From Gluconacetobacter sacchari (lineage in GTDB: Bacteria > Pseudomonadota > Alphaproteobacteria > Acetobacterales > Acetobacteraceae): DNA of 64,000 bases. Positions 57,058-64,000 of the stretch are shown here, one piece after another. Each line of letters opens with the position of its first letter. Position 1 is the stretch's first letter. The notes below the pieces were generated by a model. That model worked only from the letters and a program-made list of their open reading frames with translations, did not search any database and was not told where the DNA came from. Made by a program: the position numbers and the translations under genes. The stretch spans positions 248,001-312,000 of the forward strand of contig NZ_JABEQJ010000001.1 in assembly GCF_014174255.1 (NCBI RefSeq), in the 5' to 3' direction.

Positions 57058-58088
57058 CCGTGCCTGTCATTTCCTATACCCGTTGCCCGTCCGTGCCGAC
57101 CGTCAGCGCAATCGCCCATGCGCGCGGGCTGCTGGAAGAGGAGTTCCGCGACGAACGCGACGTGCGGTTCGTCTTCAAATCGGTCGGGTTTTCGCCGCAG
57201 ATCGTCTACGGCCATGACGAGCGCTTCTGGATCCGCAATGCGGGCCATGCGCCGGCGGTGTGGAAGCGCAGCCAGGGCGTGGACTGCAAGGTCGTCGGGC
57301 TGGCGTTTCTCGACGGGCGTTATCCGGTCCTGTCGCTGAACCGCTCGGGGATCGACCGGGTGGAAGGGCTGCGGGGGCGCAGGCTGGCGGTGTTCCATAA
57401 TCCCGACAGCCCGTTCGACCTGATGGTGGCCCAGCAGCTCAAGATCTATCGCGTCGCGCTGCAACAGGCGGGGCTGACGCTGGAGGATGTGGAACTGGTC
57501 TATGTCCCGCGCCGGTTCAGCCCGGGCGCGGCCAAGGGGGGCTTTCTGCGCTTTGCGTTCCAGACGGCGCTGGAGGCGCTGGAAAGCGGCGCGGTGGATG
57601 CGGTGACGGCCTCGATCCCGCCCGATGGCGGGCTCTATCCGCTTCTGAACGTGCTGTACGATACCCGCCTGGCGCCCGACCTGACCGCGCGGGTGCATCC
57701 GTCGGTGCTGCGCGGGCTGGTGGTGAGCACACCGCTGCTGGAAGAGCGGCGGGACCTGGTGGTGCGCGTGGTCGCGCGGCTGATCGAGGCCTCGGACTGG
57801 GCGGCGTCGGCGCCGATTGCGGCCGTACGGGCGCTGTCCGCCGATTTGCACCAGGAGCCGGAGAGCCTGACGGCGGTGTACGAGAACATTCCGCAGGGCA
57901 TTCGCCTGTCGCTGGACGATGCCTATGTCGAGACGCTGGCGGTGCAGAAGGCGTTTCTGCGCGAACAGGGGCTCATCGAGCGGGATTTCGACCTTGAAGG
58001 CTGGCTCGACCGGGGCCTCCTGGCCGAAGCGGCGGCGCTGCATCGCGCGCGCCATGCCGTGACCCAGCCCGTCGGCGCGGGGGCGTAG
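57054..58088 (+). CDS. DszB-like desulfinase / substrate-binding-fold protein
   Basis: A 344-residue protein of the NitT/TauT substrate-binding fold. It has no signal peptide and no ABC permease or ATPase nearby, which argues against a transport role. The N-terminus ISYTRCPSVPTVSAIAHARG resembles LTYSNCPVPNALL of DszB (2'-hydroxybiphenyl-2-sulfinate desulfinase), keeping its nucleophile Cys (Cys11 here, Cys27 in DszB). FWIRNAGHAPAVW (from 58) aligns with YTRFGGEIPPLL and keeps the active-site Arg (Arg61). The DszB His60 is not kept at its place; His54 is close. Enzyme activity is inferred. Confidence 0.65.
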   Translation: MTVPVISYTRCPSVPTVSAIAHARGLLEEEFRDERDVRFVFKSVGFSPQIVYGHDERFWIRNAGHAPAVWKRSQGVDCKVVGLAFLDGRYPVLSLNRSGIDRVEGLRGRRLAVFHNPDSPFDLMVAQQLKIYRVALQQAGLTLEDVELVYVPRRFSPGAAKGGFLRFAFQTALEALESGAVDAVTASIPPDGGLYPLLNVLYDTRLAPDLTARVHPSVLRGLVVSTPLLEERRDLVVRVVARLIEASDWAASAPIAAVRALSADLHQEPESLTAVYENIPQGIRLSLDDAYVETLAVQKAFLREQGLIERDFDLEGWLDRGLLAEAAALHRARHAVTQPVGAGA

Positions 58089-58092
58089 GCCG

Positions 58093-59376
58093 ATGTCCGC
58101 CACGCATGCGCTGTCCCCGCCCGTCGGGGATGGGTCTTTTGCGACACCGGCCGATGCCGCCCGGGCCTCGCGCACGCGCGCTGTCGTCGTGATGCTGGCG
58201 ACCGGGACGGCCTGTGCGATGGAGGGCATGATCCTGTCCGGCCTGCTGACCCCGATGAAGGCGGATCTGCGGCTCTCCGACACGGCGTTTGGCAGCGTCA
58301 TGGCGGTCTCGACCCTGGCGGGCATTGTCGGCGCACCGCTTTTCGCCCTGCTGACGGGGCGTTTCGGGCGCAAGGCCGTGCTGGTCGGCACCGTGATCCT
58401 GTGGAGCGTCGCCTCGGCCGGCAGCGCGCTGGCGGCGGGGCTGGCGACGCTCGTCTTCTGGCGGGCGCTGACCAGTTTCGGCATCGCCGCCTATCAGGGC
58501 ATCGCGCCCGGCTGGCTTGCCGACCTCTATGACCGCAAGGCCCGCAACCTGGTGTTCGCGCTTTTCATGGCGCGCAACAAGCTGGGTTCGGCCCTGGCCT
58601 TCGGTTTCGGGGGATGGATCGCCGCGCGGTATGGATGGCACCAGGCCTTTCTGCTGACCGGGCTGCCGGGATTGCTGCTGGCGCTGTTCCTGTTCCATCT
58701 GCCCGAGCCACGCCCGGGCCAGGCGGACGGGCGGCCGATCGACGCGCCGCGCGACGCGTCGTGGAAACGGCAGGTCGCGGTGCTGCGCATCGGGCCGTAT
58801 GTCACGCATCTTCTGGCTCTCAGCCTGTTTTTTTCCGGCATGATGACGGCGCAGATGTGGCTGCCGCCCTTTCTGCACCGCGTGCATGGGCTGGACAATC
58901 TGCATGCGACCCGTTTCCTTTCCGCCACCCTGCTGCTTACCATGCCGGCGGGGCCGCTGGGCGGATGGCTGACGGGGCGATACCTGGCGCGCCGCGCCTG
59001 GGGCCTGCCGGCCAGCCTGGCCGCGACGACGCTGATCGCGGCGGTGCTGTTCACCGTGTCCTTCACCACCGGCAGCCTGCGCGTCAGCGAAATCGCGGCG
59101 CTGGGCGCCATCGTCGCCTTCGGCTCCACGGCCGGCAGCCTGACCACGCTGCTGATCGAGACGGTGCCCGCGACGCTGCGGACGATCTCGGGCTCGTTCG
59201 GCGCCATGGCGTCCACCGCCGTTTCCGGCTTTTTCGCGCCCTGGCTGCTGGGTGCCCTGTCGGACCAGTACGGCCTGGCGCGCGCCATCCTGATCGGGCC
59301 GCTGTTCTATGCCTGCGCCGGCCTGCTGTGGATCGGCCTCGCCCTCCGCCCCGCCGGTCGCAAGACCTCCGCCTGA
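58093..59376 (+). CDS. MFS transporter of the catabolic cluster
   Basis: A 427-residue protein with 12 predicted membrane helices. It has motif A (LLTGRFGRKAVLVGTVILWS), YQGIAPGWLADLYDRKARNL in the helix 4-5 loop, and a central loop with PEPRPGQADGRP. It resembles anion or Spinster-type symporters of the MFS. It starts 5 bases after the DszB-like gene, so it should carry the cluster substrate across the inner membrane after TonB-dependent entry. Confidence 0.88.
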   Translation: MSATHALSPPVGDGSFATPADAARASRTRAVVVMLATGTACAMEGMILSGLLTPMKADLRLSDTAFGSVMAVSTLAGIVGAPLFALLTGRFGRKAVLVGTVILWSVASAGSALAAGLATLVFWRALTSFGIAAYQGIAPGWLADLYDRKARNLVFALFMARNKLGSALAFGFGGWIAARYGWHQAFLLTGLPGLLLALFLFHLPEPRPGQADGRPIDAPRDASWKRQVAVLRIGPYVTHLLALSLFFSGMMTAQMWLPPFLHRVHGLDNLHATRFLSATLLLTMPAGPLGGWLTGRYLARRAWGLPASLAATTLIAAVLFTVSFTTGSLRVSEIAALGAIVAFGSTAGSLTTLLIETVPATLRTISGSFGAMASTAVSGFFAPWLLGALSDQYGLARAILIGPLFYACAGLLWIGLALRPAGRKTSA

Positions 59377-59403
59377 CCGTATTTTCCCTGGGATATGCCA
59401 ACC

Positions 59404-60663
59404 ATGAATCAGATTGCCTCGCCCCGTCCTGCCGCGTCGCATGCCCTGTGGGAACAGACACGCCCGCGCGCGCATGCCCCCTACCCCGCCGACTGGATCG
59501 GGAAAGCACGGGAACTGGCGGCCCTTTTCGCGGAAGGCACGGTCGATCGCGACCATGACGGCACGCGGCCGCTGGACCAGATCCGCCAGTTGCGGGAAAG
59601 CGGGCTGGTCAACCTGCTCTATCCCGCGTCGCTGGGCGGCGGGGGCGGCACGCTGCGCGATGCGGCGCACGCCGTGCTGGAAATCGCGAAAACCGATGGC
59701 TCCACCGCGGCATTGCTGGGGTTCCACTTCTATAATTCCCTCGTGCCGCTGCTGACGGATTACGCGGATCGCAACGCGGCGGTGGTGCGGCGCTCGACCG
59801 GGGAGCGATGGCTGTGGGGCAATGTGACCCAGTATGTGAACCGCGCGTTCGTGGCGCGGCATCATCCGGACGGGGGCTTCGTGCTCAGCGGCACCAAGCG
59901 CTGGAATACCGGGGCGCCGCTGGCCGAAATCACCACCGTGCTGGCGATTCACCCGGACCAGGACCGCTATCTCTACGCCGCCATACCGACCAGCCGCGCC
60001 GGGCTGCGCTTTCACGACGACTGGGCGCCGATCGGCCTGCGCGGCACGGATTCGAGCACGATCACCTTCGAGGATGTCAGGATCTTTCCCGACGAGGTGC
60101 TGCACTGGTCGCACGGGCCGGCGCAGACCGGGCCGCTGCCGCTCTGGGCCAGTTTCGGCGCCATCTTCTATTCCGCCGTCTATGTGGGGCGCACGCTGGG
60201 GGCGCTGGAACTGGCCCGCGACTGGACCTTGCAGGGCAAGCGCCAGGGGACGTTTCCCGGCTCCGACCTGTCGGCGGACGATCCGTTCATCCAGGCGGAA
60301 TTCGCCGAATACTGGATCGCGGCGCAGGCCGCGCTTGCCTATCTGGACGGCACGATCGCCCGGGTGCAGCAGGCATGGGATGACCGCGCCCGGTTGACCG
60401 AGGCGGATCGCGGGCGCATCGCGCTGGACACGCTGGCGCTGCGCACGTTCACCTCGCGCACCGCCCTGCATGTCACGCCCCGGATCTTCGAATTCGCCGG
60501 CGGGCGGGGTACGGGCTTCGCGGCCGATTTCGACCGGTTCTGGCGCGATGTCCGCACCCTGTCGTCGCACGACCCGGAAGTGCTGGCGCGGCGGACGATC
60601 GGGCGGCATGTGCTGCATGACAGCCCGCTCTTCTTTCCGCCGCATTTCAAGCCGGAAGGCTGA
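59404..60663 (+). CDS. DszC/SfnB-like acyl-CoA-dehydrogenase-fold flavin monooxygenase
   Basis: A 419-residue protein with the acyl-CoA dehydrogenase fold. The flavin region includes LWGNVTQYVNRAF and FVLSGTKRWNTGAPLAEI. The C-terminus has IFEFAGGRGTGFAADFDRFW and RDVRTLSSHDP, the pattern of the DszC/SfnB monooxygenases that oxidise organosulfur compounds with FMNH2 from a separate reductase. The catalytic Glu of true acyl-CoA dehydrogenases is not seen in its usual context. No flavin reductase gene is in the cluster. ATG 59395 is an alternative start. It is the last gene of the run. Confidence 0.82.
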   Translation: MNQIASPRPAASHALWEQTRPRAHAPYPADWIGKARELAALFAEGTVDRDHDGTRPLDQIRQLRESGLVNLLYPASLGGGGGTLRDAAHAVLEIAKTDGSTAALLGFHFYNSLVPLLTDYADRNAAVVRRSTGERWLWGNVTQYVNRAFVARHHPDGGFVLSGTKRWNTGAPLAEITTVLAIHPDQDRYLYAAIPTSRAGLRFHDDWAPIGLRGTDSSTITFEDVRIFPDEVLHWSHGPAQTGPLPLWASFGAIFYSAVYVGRTLGALELARDWTLQGKRQGTFPGSDLSADDPFIQAEFAEYWIAAQAALAYLDGTIARVQQAWDDRARLTEADRGRIALDTLALRTFTSRTALHVTPRIFEFAGGRGTGFAADFDRFWRDVRTLSSHDPEVLARRTIGRHVLHDSPLFFPPHFKPEG

Positions 60664-61876
60664 GAGCGCGGATCGGGCCGGGGGCGGCCCGATCCGCCGG
60701 GCATGCGGCTTGCGGTGACAGGCGGCCGGTCCGCGACAGCAGGACCAGCGCCACGCCCAGCAGGCAGATCCCCAGTCCGGCGGCGGAGACCATCGGGTAG
60801 CCGAAGCCGAGCGACAGGACCGCCCCGCCCAGGGCCGCGCCCAGGGCGTTGCCCAGGTTGAACGCGCCGATATTGACCGACGAGGCCAGGCCCGGCGCGT
60901 CGTGCGCGGCCTGCATCGTCCGCATCTGCAAGGCCGGCATCAGGGAGAAACTGGCGGCCCCCCACAGCAGGACGCCCACCAGCGCGCCGGCCGGCGTCCG
61001 CGCCGCGAAGGGAAAGGCCAGCATGATCAGGCCGAGGATCGGGAAGAAGACCAGCAGCGTGCCGACCAGCGAGCGGTCCGCCGCGCGGCCGCCGATGGCG
61101 TTGCCGATGGAGAAGCCGACGCCGATCAGCATCAGCGCCGCCGTCGTCAGCGCCGGGCCCGCCTGGGTGATATGCTCCAGCATCGGCACGATATAGGTAT
61201 AAAGCTCGAACATCGCCCCGGCGCCGATCACCGTGACGCCCAGCGCCATCAGCACGTTGGGCCGCAGGATGGCTTTCAGTTCGGCCGCCGCGTCGGGCCT
61301 GGGGCCGGCTTCGGCCAGGGGCAGGGCGACGGCGAGGGCGGCCGCCGCGATCACCCCCAGTGCCGAAATGGTGGCGAAGGCGCTGCGCCAGCCCAGCGTG
61401 TCGCCCAGCCAGGTGGCCGCCGGCACGCCGAAGATGTTGGCGACGGTCAGCCCCATGAACATGCCGGCCACCGCGCTGGCCCGCCGGTTGGGGGCCACCA
61501 GGCTGGCCGCCTCCACCGCGCCCAGCCCGAAGAACGCGCCGTGGGCCATGCTGGTGAGGACCCGCGACAGCAGCAACTGCATGTAGTCGCTACTGGCCGC
61601 CGAGGTCAGGTTGCCGACCGCATAGAGGATCATCAGCCCGATCAGCGCGTATTTGCGCGGGTAGCGTGCCAGCAGCAGGGTGACGAAGGGCGCCCCGCCC
61701 ATCACGCCGAACGCATAGGCGCTGATGAGGCTGCCGGCCTTGGGCACGCTGACATGGACCCCGTCGGCCAGGACGGGCAGCAGCCCCATGGGGGTAAATT
61801 CGGTCACCCCGATCGCGAACGCCCCGCAGGCCAGCGACAGCAGCGCGAGAGGGGACGAAGATTCGGCTTTCGACAA
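60647..61876 (-). CDS. MFS transporter, DHA1/AraJ-like exporter
   Basis: A 409-residue protein with 12 helices. It opens LACGAFAIGVTEFTPMGLLP, the DHA1 efflux signature (helix 1 with VTEF), then SLISAYAFGVMGGAPFVTLL. AraJ/YdhP-type exporters remove sugars, arabinose derivatives or drugs. The TTG at 61876 has AAGAGG 5 bases before it and fits the family N-terminus; ATG 61936 is the alternative. The 3' end overlaps that of the convergent monooxygenase gene by 17 bases. Confidence 0.88.
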   Translation of the reverse strand: MSKAESSSPLALLSLACGAFAIGVTEFTPMGLLPVLADGVHVSVPKAGSLISAYAFGVMGGAPFVTLLLARYPRKYALIGLMILYAVGNLTSAASSDYMQLLLSRVLTSMAHGAFFGLGAVEAASLVAPNRRASAVAGMFMGLTVANIFGVPAATWLGDTLGWRSAFATISALGVIAAAALAVALPLAEAGPRPDAAAELKAILRPNVLMALGVTVIGAGAMFELYTYIVPMLEHITQAGPALTTAALMLIGVGFSIGNAIGGRAADRSLVGTLLVFFPILGLIMLAFPFAARTPAGALVGVLLWGAASFSLMPALQMRTMQAAHDAPGLASSVNIGAFNLGNALGAALGGAVLSLGFGYPMVSAAGLGICLLGVALVLLSRTGRLSPQAACPADRAAPGPIRALSLPA

Positions 61877-62060
61877 AACGACCTCTTTTCCTTTTTCCGG
61901 ACCGCCCGTGCGGTTGCCGGCCCGATGCGCGCCCATGTTAAGTCAGGGCAGTCGATAACGATACCGGCAAGGCGATCGGGATTTGATCGCAAGGTCCGGA
62001 GTGCGGGACACCGTTGACGTGCATAGGGTCGCGAACATCGCAACGAACCGGGGCAGGACA

Positions 62061-63110
62061 ATGACATCGATCGAACACGACCCCCGCTGGACCGCGATCG
62101 TCAAGCGGGACAGGAAGGCGGACGGCCGATTCTGGTACTCCGTCATCACCACCCGAATCTATTGCCGTCCGTCCTGCCCGTCCCGGCTGGCGCGGCCGGA
62201 CAACATGCGGCTGCACGACACGATCGAAGCGGCGAGGGCGAGCGGTGCCCGGCCCTGCCGACGCTGCGACCCGGATGCGGCGTCGCCCGAGGCGCGCGGG
62301 AATGCGCGGATCGTCCGGGCCTGCCGTCTGATCGAAGCCGGTGACGCGCCGCCGACCCTGGCCGCGCTGGCGCGGCAAATCGGCCTGAGCCCCGGCCATT
62401 TCCAACGTGTCTTCAAAAGCGTCACCGGGCTTTCGCCCCGCCAATATGCCGAAGCCTGCCGGAGCGGGCGCCTGCGCGACGGCCTGCGCGAAGCCAGGAC
62501 GGTTACGGATGCGATCTACGCCGCCGGATATGGGTCCAGCAGTCGTTTCTATGAGAAGGCCGCCAACCTGCTGGGAATGACGCCGACCGCGCTGCGCAGG
62601 GGCGCGCCGGCCGAGCGGCTGCGCTTTGCCATCGGGGCCTGTTCGCTGGGCGCGATCCTGGTGGCGTCCAGCGACAAGGGGATCGTGGCCATTCTGCTGG
62701 GAGACGATCCCGATCAGTTGGCGCGGGATCTTCAGGACCGCTTTCCCCGGGCGGACCTGATCGGGGAGGACCGGGAATATGCGCAACTGGTGGCGACGGT
62801 CGTCGGCTTCATGGAAGCGCCGGGTGTCGGCCTTGGCCTGCCCCTCGATATTCGCGGCACGGCGTTCCAGCAACGCGTGTGGAATGCCCTGCGCGAGATT
62901 CCTGCCGGCAGCACAACGACCTATACCGAGATCGCGCATCGGATCGGGGTGCCGGCATCGGTGCGGGCCGTGGCGAATGCCTGTGGTGCCAATGCCCTTG
63001 CCGTGGCCATTCCCTGCCATCGCGTGATCCGCCGAGACGGCGCACTCTCAGGTTATCGCTGGGGTGTCGAACGCAAGGAAAGGCTAATTGAACGAGAAAA
63101 GACCTTATAA
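62061..63110 (+). CDS. ada: Bifunctional Ada methyltransferase/transcriptional activator
   Basis: A 349-residue protein (E. coli Ada is 354) with the complete set of domains. The zinc/phosphotriester-repair domain has four Cys (35, 39, 66, 69). An AraC-type HTH spans about 85-180 (LAALARQIGLSPGHFQRVFK), and the C-terminal O6-methylguanine methyltransferase has AIPCHRV with the acceptor Cys319. It repairs alkylated DNA and, when methylated on the N-terminal Cys35, activates the adaptive response. ATG 62061 is the start by family length. Confidence 0.95.
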   Translation: MTSIEHDPRWTAIVKRDRKADGRFWYSVITTRIYCRPSCPSRLARPDNMRLHDTIEAARASGARPCRRCDPDAASPEARGNARIVRACRLIEAGDAPPTLAALARQIGLSPGHFQRVFKSVTGLSPRQYAEACRSGRLRDGLREARTVTDAIYAAGYGSSSRFYEKAANLLGMTPTALRRGAPAERLRFAIGACSLGAILVASSDKGIVAILLGDDPDQLARDLQDRFPRADLIGEDREYAQLVATVVGFMEAPGVGLGLPLDIRGTAFQQRVWNALREIPAGSTTTYTEIAHRIGVPASVRAVANACGANALAVAIPCHRVIRRDGALSGYRWGVERKERLIEREKTL

Positions 63111-63178
63111 TTTCCTATATGTTTTCCAGATTGGATTCGCCTGGATTCCGGAGAGTCCATTTGCGGCGACGATCGCCA

Positions 63179-64000
63179 TCAGTCCACACTCCAGTGACGT
63201 TTCAGATACGCATCAAACATTGGGACCGTAAACGCTATGTCCCCATCCGCGGGGCTGTAGATCATCCCCTTTGCGATGATCTGCGCGCACCTGGGCCCCG
63301 GCGTCGTGAGTTTTTCTCCCAGAACTTCGGCGACATCCAAGGAACGGTACGGACCCGGTCCCAGGCGCGCCATGGCAATCACATAGTCCTTTTCTTTGGG
63401 GGCCAGACGGTCGATTCGAACTTTAAAGAAGCCATCATCAAGTCTTCGGAGAGCTTCGCTCTCGGCGATTTCAATGCAACTGATGGCGATGGGCGAATCA
63501 TGGGATGCGCTCCATACCTGATATCCCTATTCTTGTAGAAAATATGGGCATTCTTTTGTCAAGGTGACTATTTTAGCGCGTAAGTCTTCATCTATCAGAA
63601 GCGCCCATCCGCGGCCGGCTGCTCTCGCGGCCTCACCGACTTCCAGAAAAAGCTCGGTGAGGTCGTGTTCAAGGTTGCCGCTGTCGGCCACCCCCGGTTC
63701 GGAGTCCACCGACACTTCGAAATCGCCGACGCGGACCTTGAACGCACCTGCGAAACTGCGGAGCGCGCGCAAGGCAGCATGAGTGGCCGTTCTTGCAGTT
63801 TCCAGAAGCGATAGCTTGCGGAGGACCTGATGAATCTTCGGATAGAGAAGATCGGCGAGCTTTCGATCTTCTGGAGCTTCAATGAAAGATGTCAGATAAC
63901 CGCGATCTTCGGCGATTTGTTCGATTCTATTCAGGAGAACGGTTTTTCCGACGCGCGCAGGCCAAGCCGCATTTGCGATTGCGCCGGCCGTCCGAGCAGA
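63179..64000 (-). pseudogene. AAA-type ATPase gene with several lesions, 5' end outside window
   Basis: Reading from the right edge: GRPAQSQMRLGLR, then a frameshift near 63945, then RVGKTVLLNRIEQIAEDRGY with the rest of Walker A. GDFEVSVDSEPGVADSGNLE follows, up to WALLIDE (Walker B). The sequence then jumps to DLRAKIVTLTKECPYFLQE, missing about 100 residues of sensor region. A TAG at 63527-63529 replaces the Trp of the usual QEWGYQ. The C-terminal winged-helix-like part (YVIAMARLGPGPYRSLDVAE, GMIYSPADGDIAFTVPMFD) continues after it. It is a typical archaeal-type ATP-binding protein in decay. Confidence 0.8.

Noticed and set aside
57054-58088. ABC transporter substrate-binding protein for nitrate/sulfonate
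   Set aside because: No signal peptide, no permease or ATPase in the cluster, and the DszB-type Cys and Arg are kept; an enzyme is the better reading, though not proven.
57973-60645. An 890-codon open frame on the minus strand across the MFS and DszC-like genes
   Set aside because: Spans two genes with full family motifs on the other strand and is Gln/Arg-rich without domains.

Overview
The window is a high-GC bacterial chromosome segment. It looks like an acetic-acid bacterium (Acetobacteraceae, close to Gluconacetobacter/Komagataeibacter). The reasons are a membrane-bound PQQ glucose dehydrogenase, OprB porin, 2,5-diketogluconate-reductase-type aldo/keto reductase, PepSY and TonB proteins, a NepR-type stress factor (an alphaproteobacterial hallmark) and many GANTC sites. 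The species is an inference; there is no rRNA, tRNA or marker gene to settle it.

Layout. 1-3.1 kb: a partial FAD amino-acid oxidoreductase coupled to a 2-oxoadipate dioxygenase/decarboxylase (HglS/YdcJ), with a divergent LysR gene. 3.2-6.8 kb: an MFS exporter, then a 670-bp non-coding stretch with two near-identical DnaA-box repeats and dense GANTC sites (origin-like), a small secreted protein and an lrgA-lrgB pair. 6.9-15.2 kb: POT peptide transporter, a decayed alpha/beta-hydrolase, a globin-coupled chemoreceptor, PPK2, OprB and a PiT phosphate transporter. 15.3-27.8 kb: a tight minus-strand operon glgA-glgB-glgX-treZ-malQ-treY for glycogen synthesis, trimming and conversion to trehalose; glgC is not here.

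28-38.2 kb: an MFS gene, then a MocR-type regulator gene broken in two by about 6.9 kb of foreign DNA. That DNA carries a VirD4/TraG fragment, two flavin monooxygenases, a TetR regulator with twin operators, an XRE/MmyB-like regulator, a frameshifted SDR and an NAD-epimerase. The two MocR halves rejoin in frame if 29773-36715 is removed. The divergent DJ-1/PfpI partner is also a remnant. 38.2-51.7 kb: CBS-BON protein, a palindromic repeat, aldo/keto reductase, PepSY protein with a Fur box, an AcoR-like regulator without its AAA+ domain, an outer-membrane channel with glucose dehydrogenase, a CPA1 antiporter, SDR, DoxX, a diguanylate cyclase and a tiny NepR-like anti-sigma factor.

52-60.7 kb is the most novel part. 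A MocR-like regulator that has lost the PLP lysine lies opposite a five-gene plus-strand run: TonB receptor, amidohydrolase, DszB-like protein, MFS transporter and DszC/SfnB-like flavin monooxygenase. It reads as an uptake and catabolic locus for an unknown, possibly organosulfur, substrate. The window ends with an MFS exporter, ada, and a multiply broken AAA ATPase gene.
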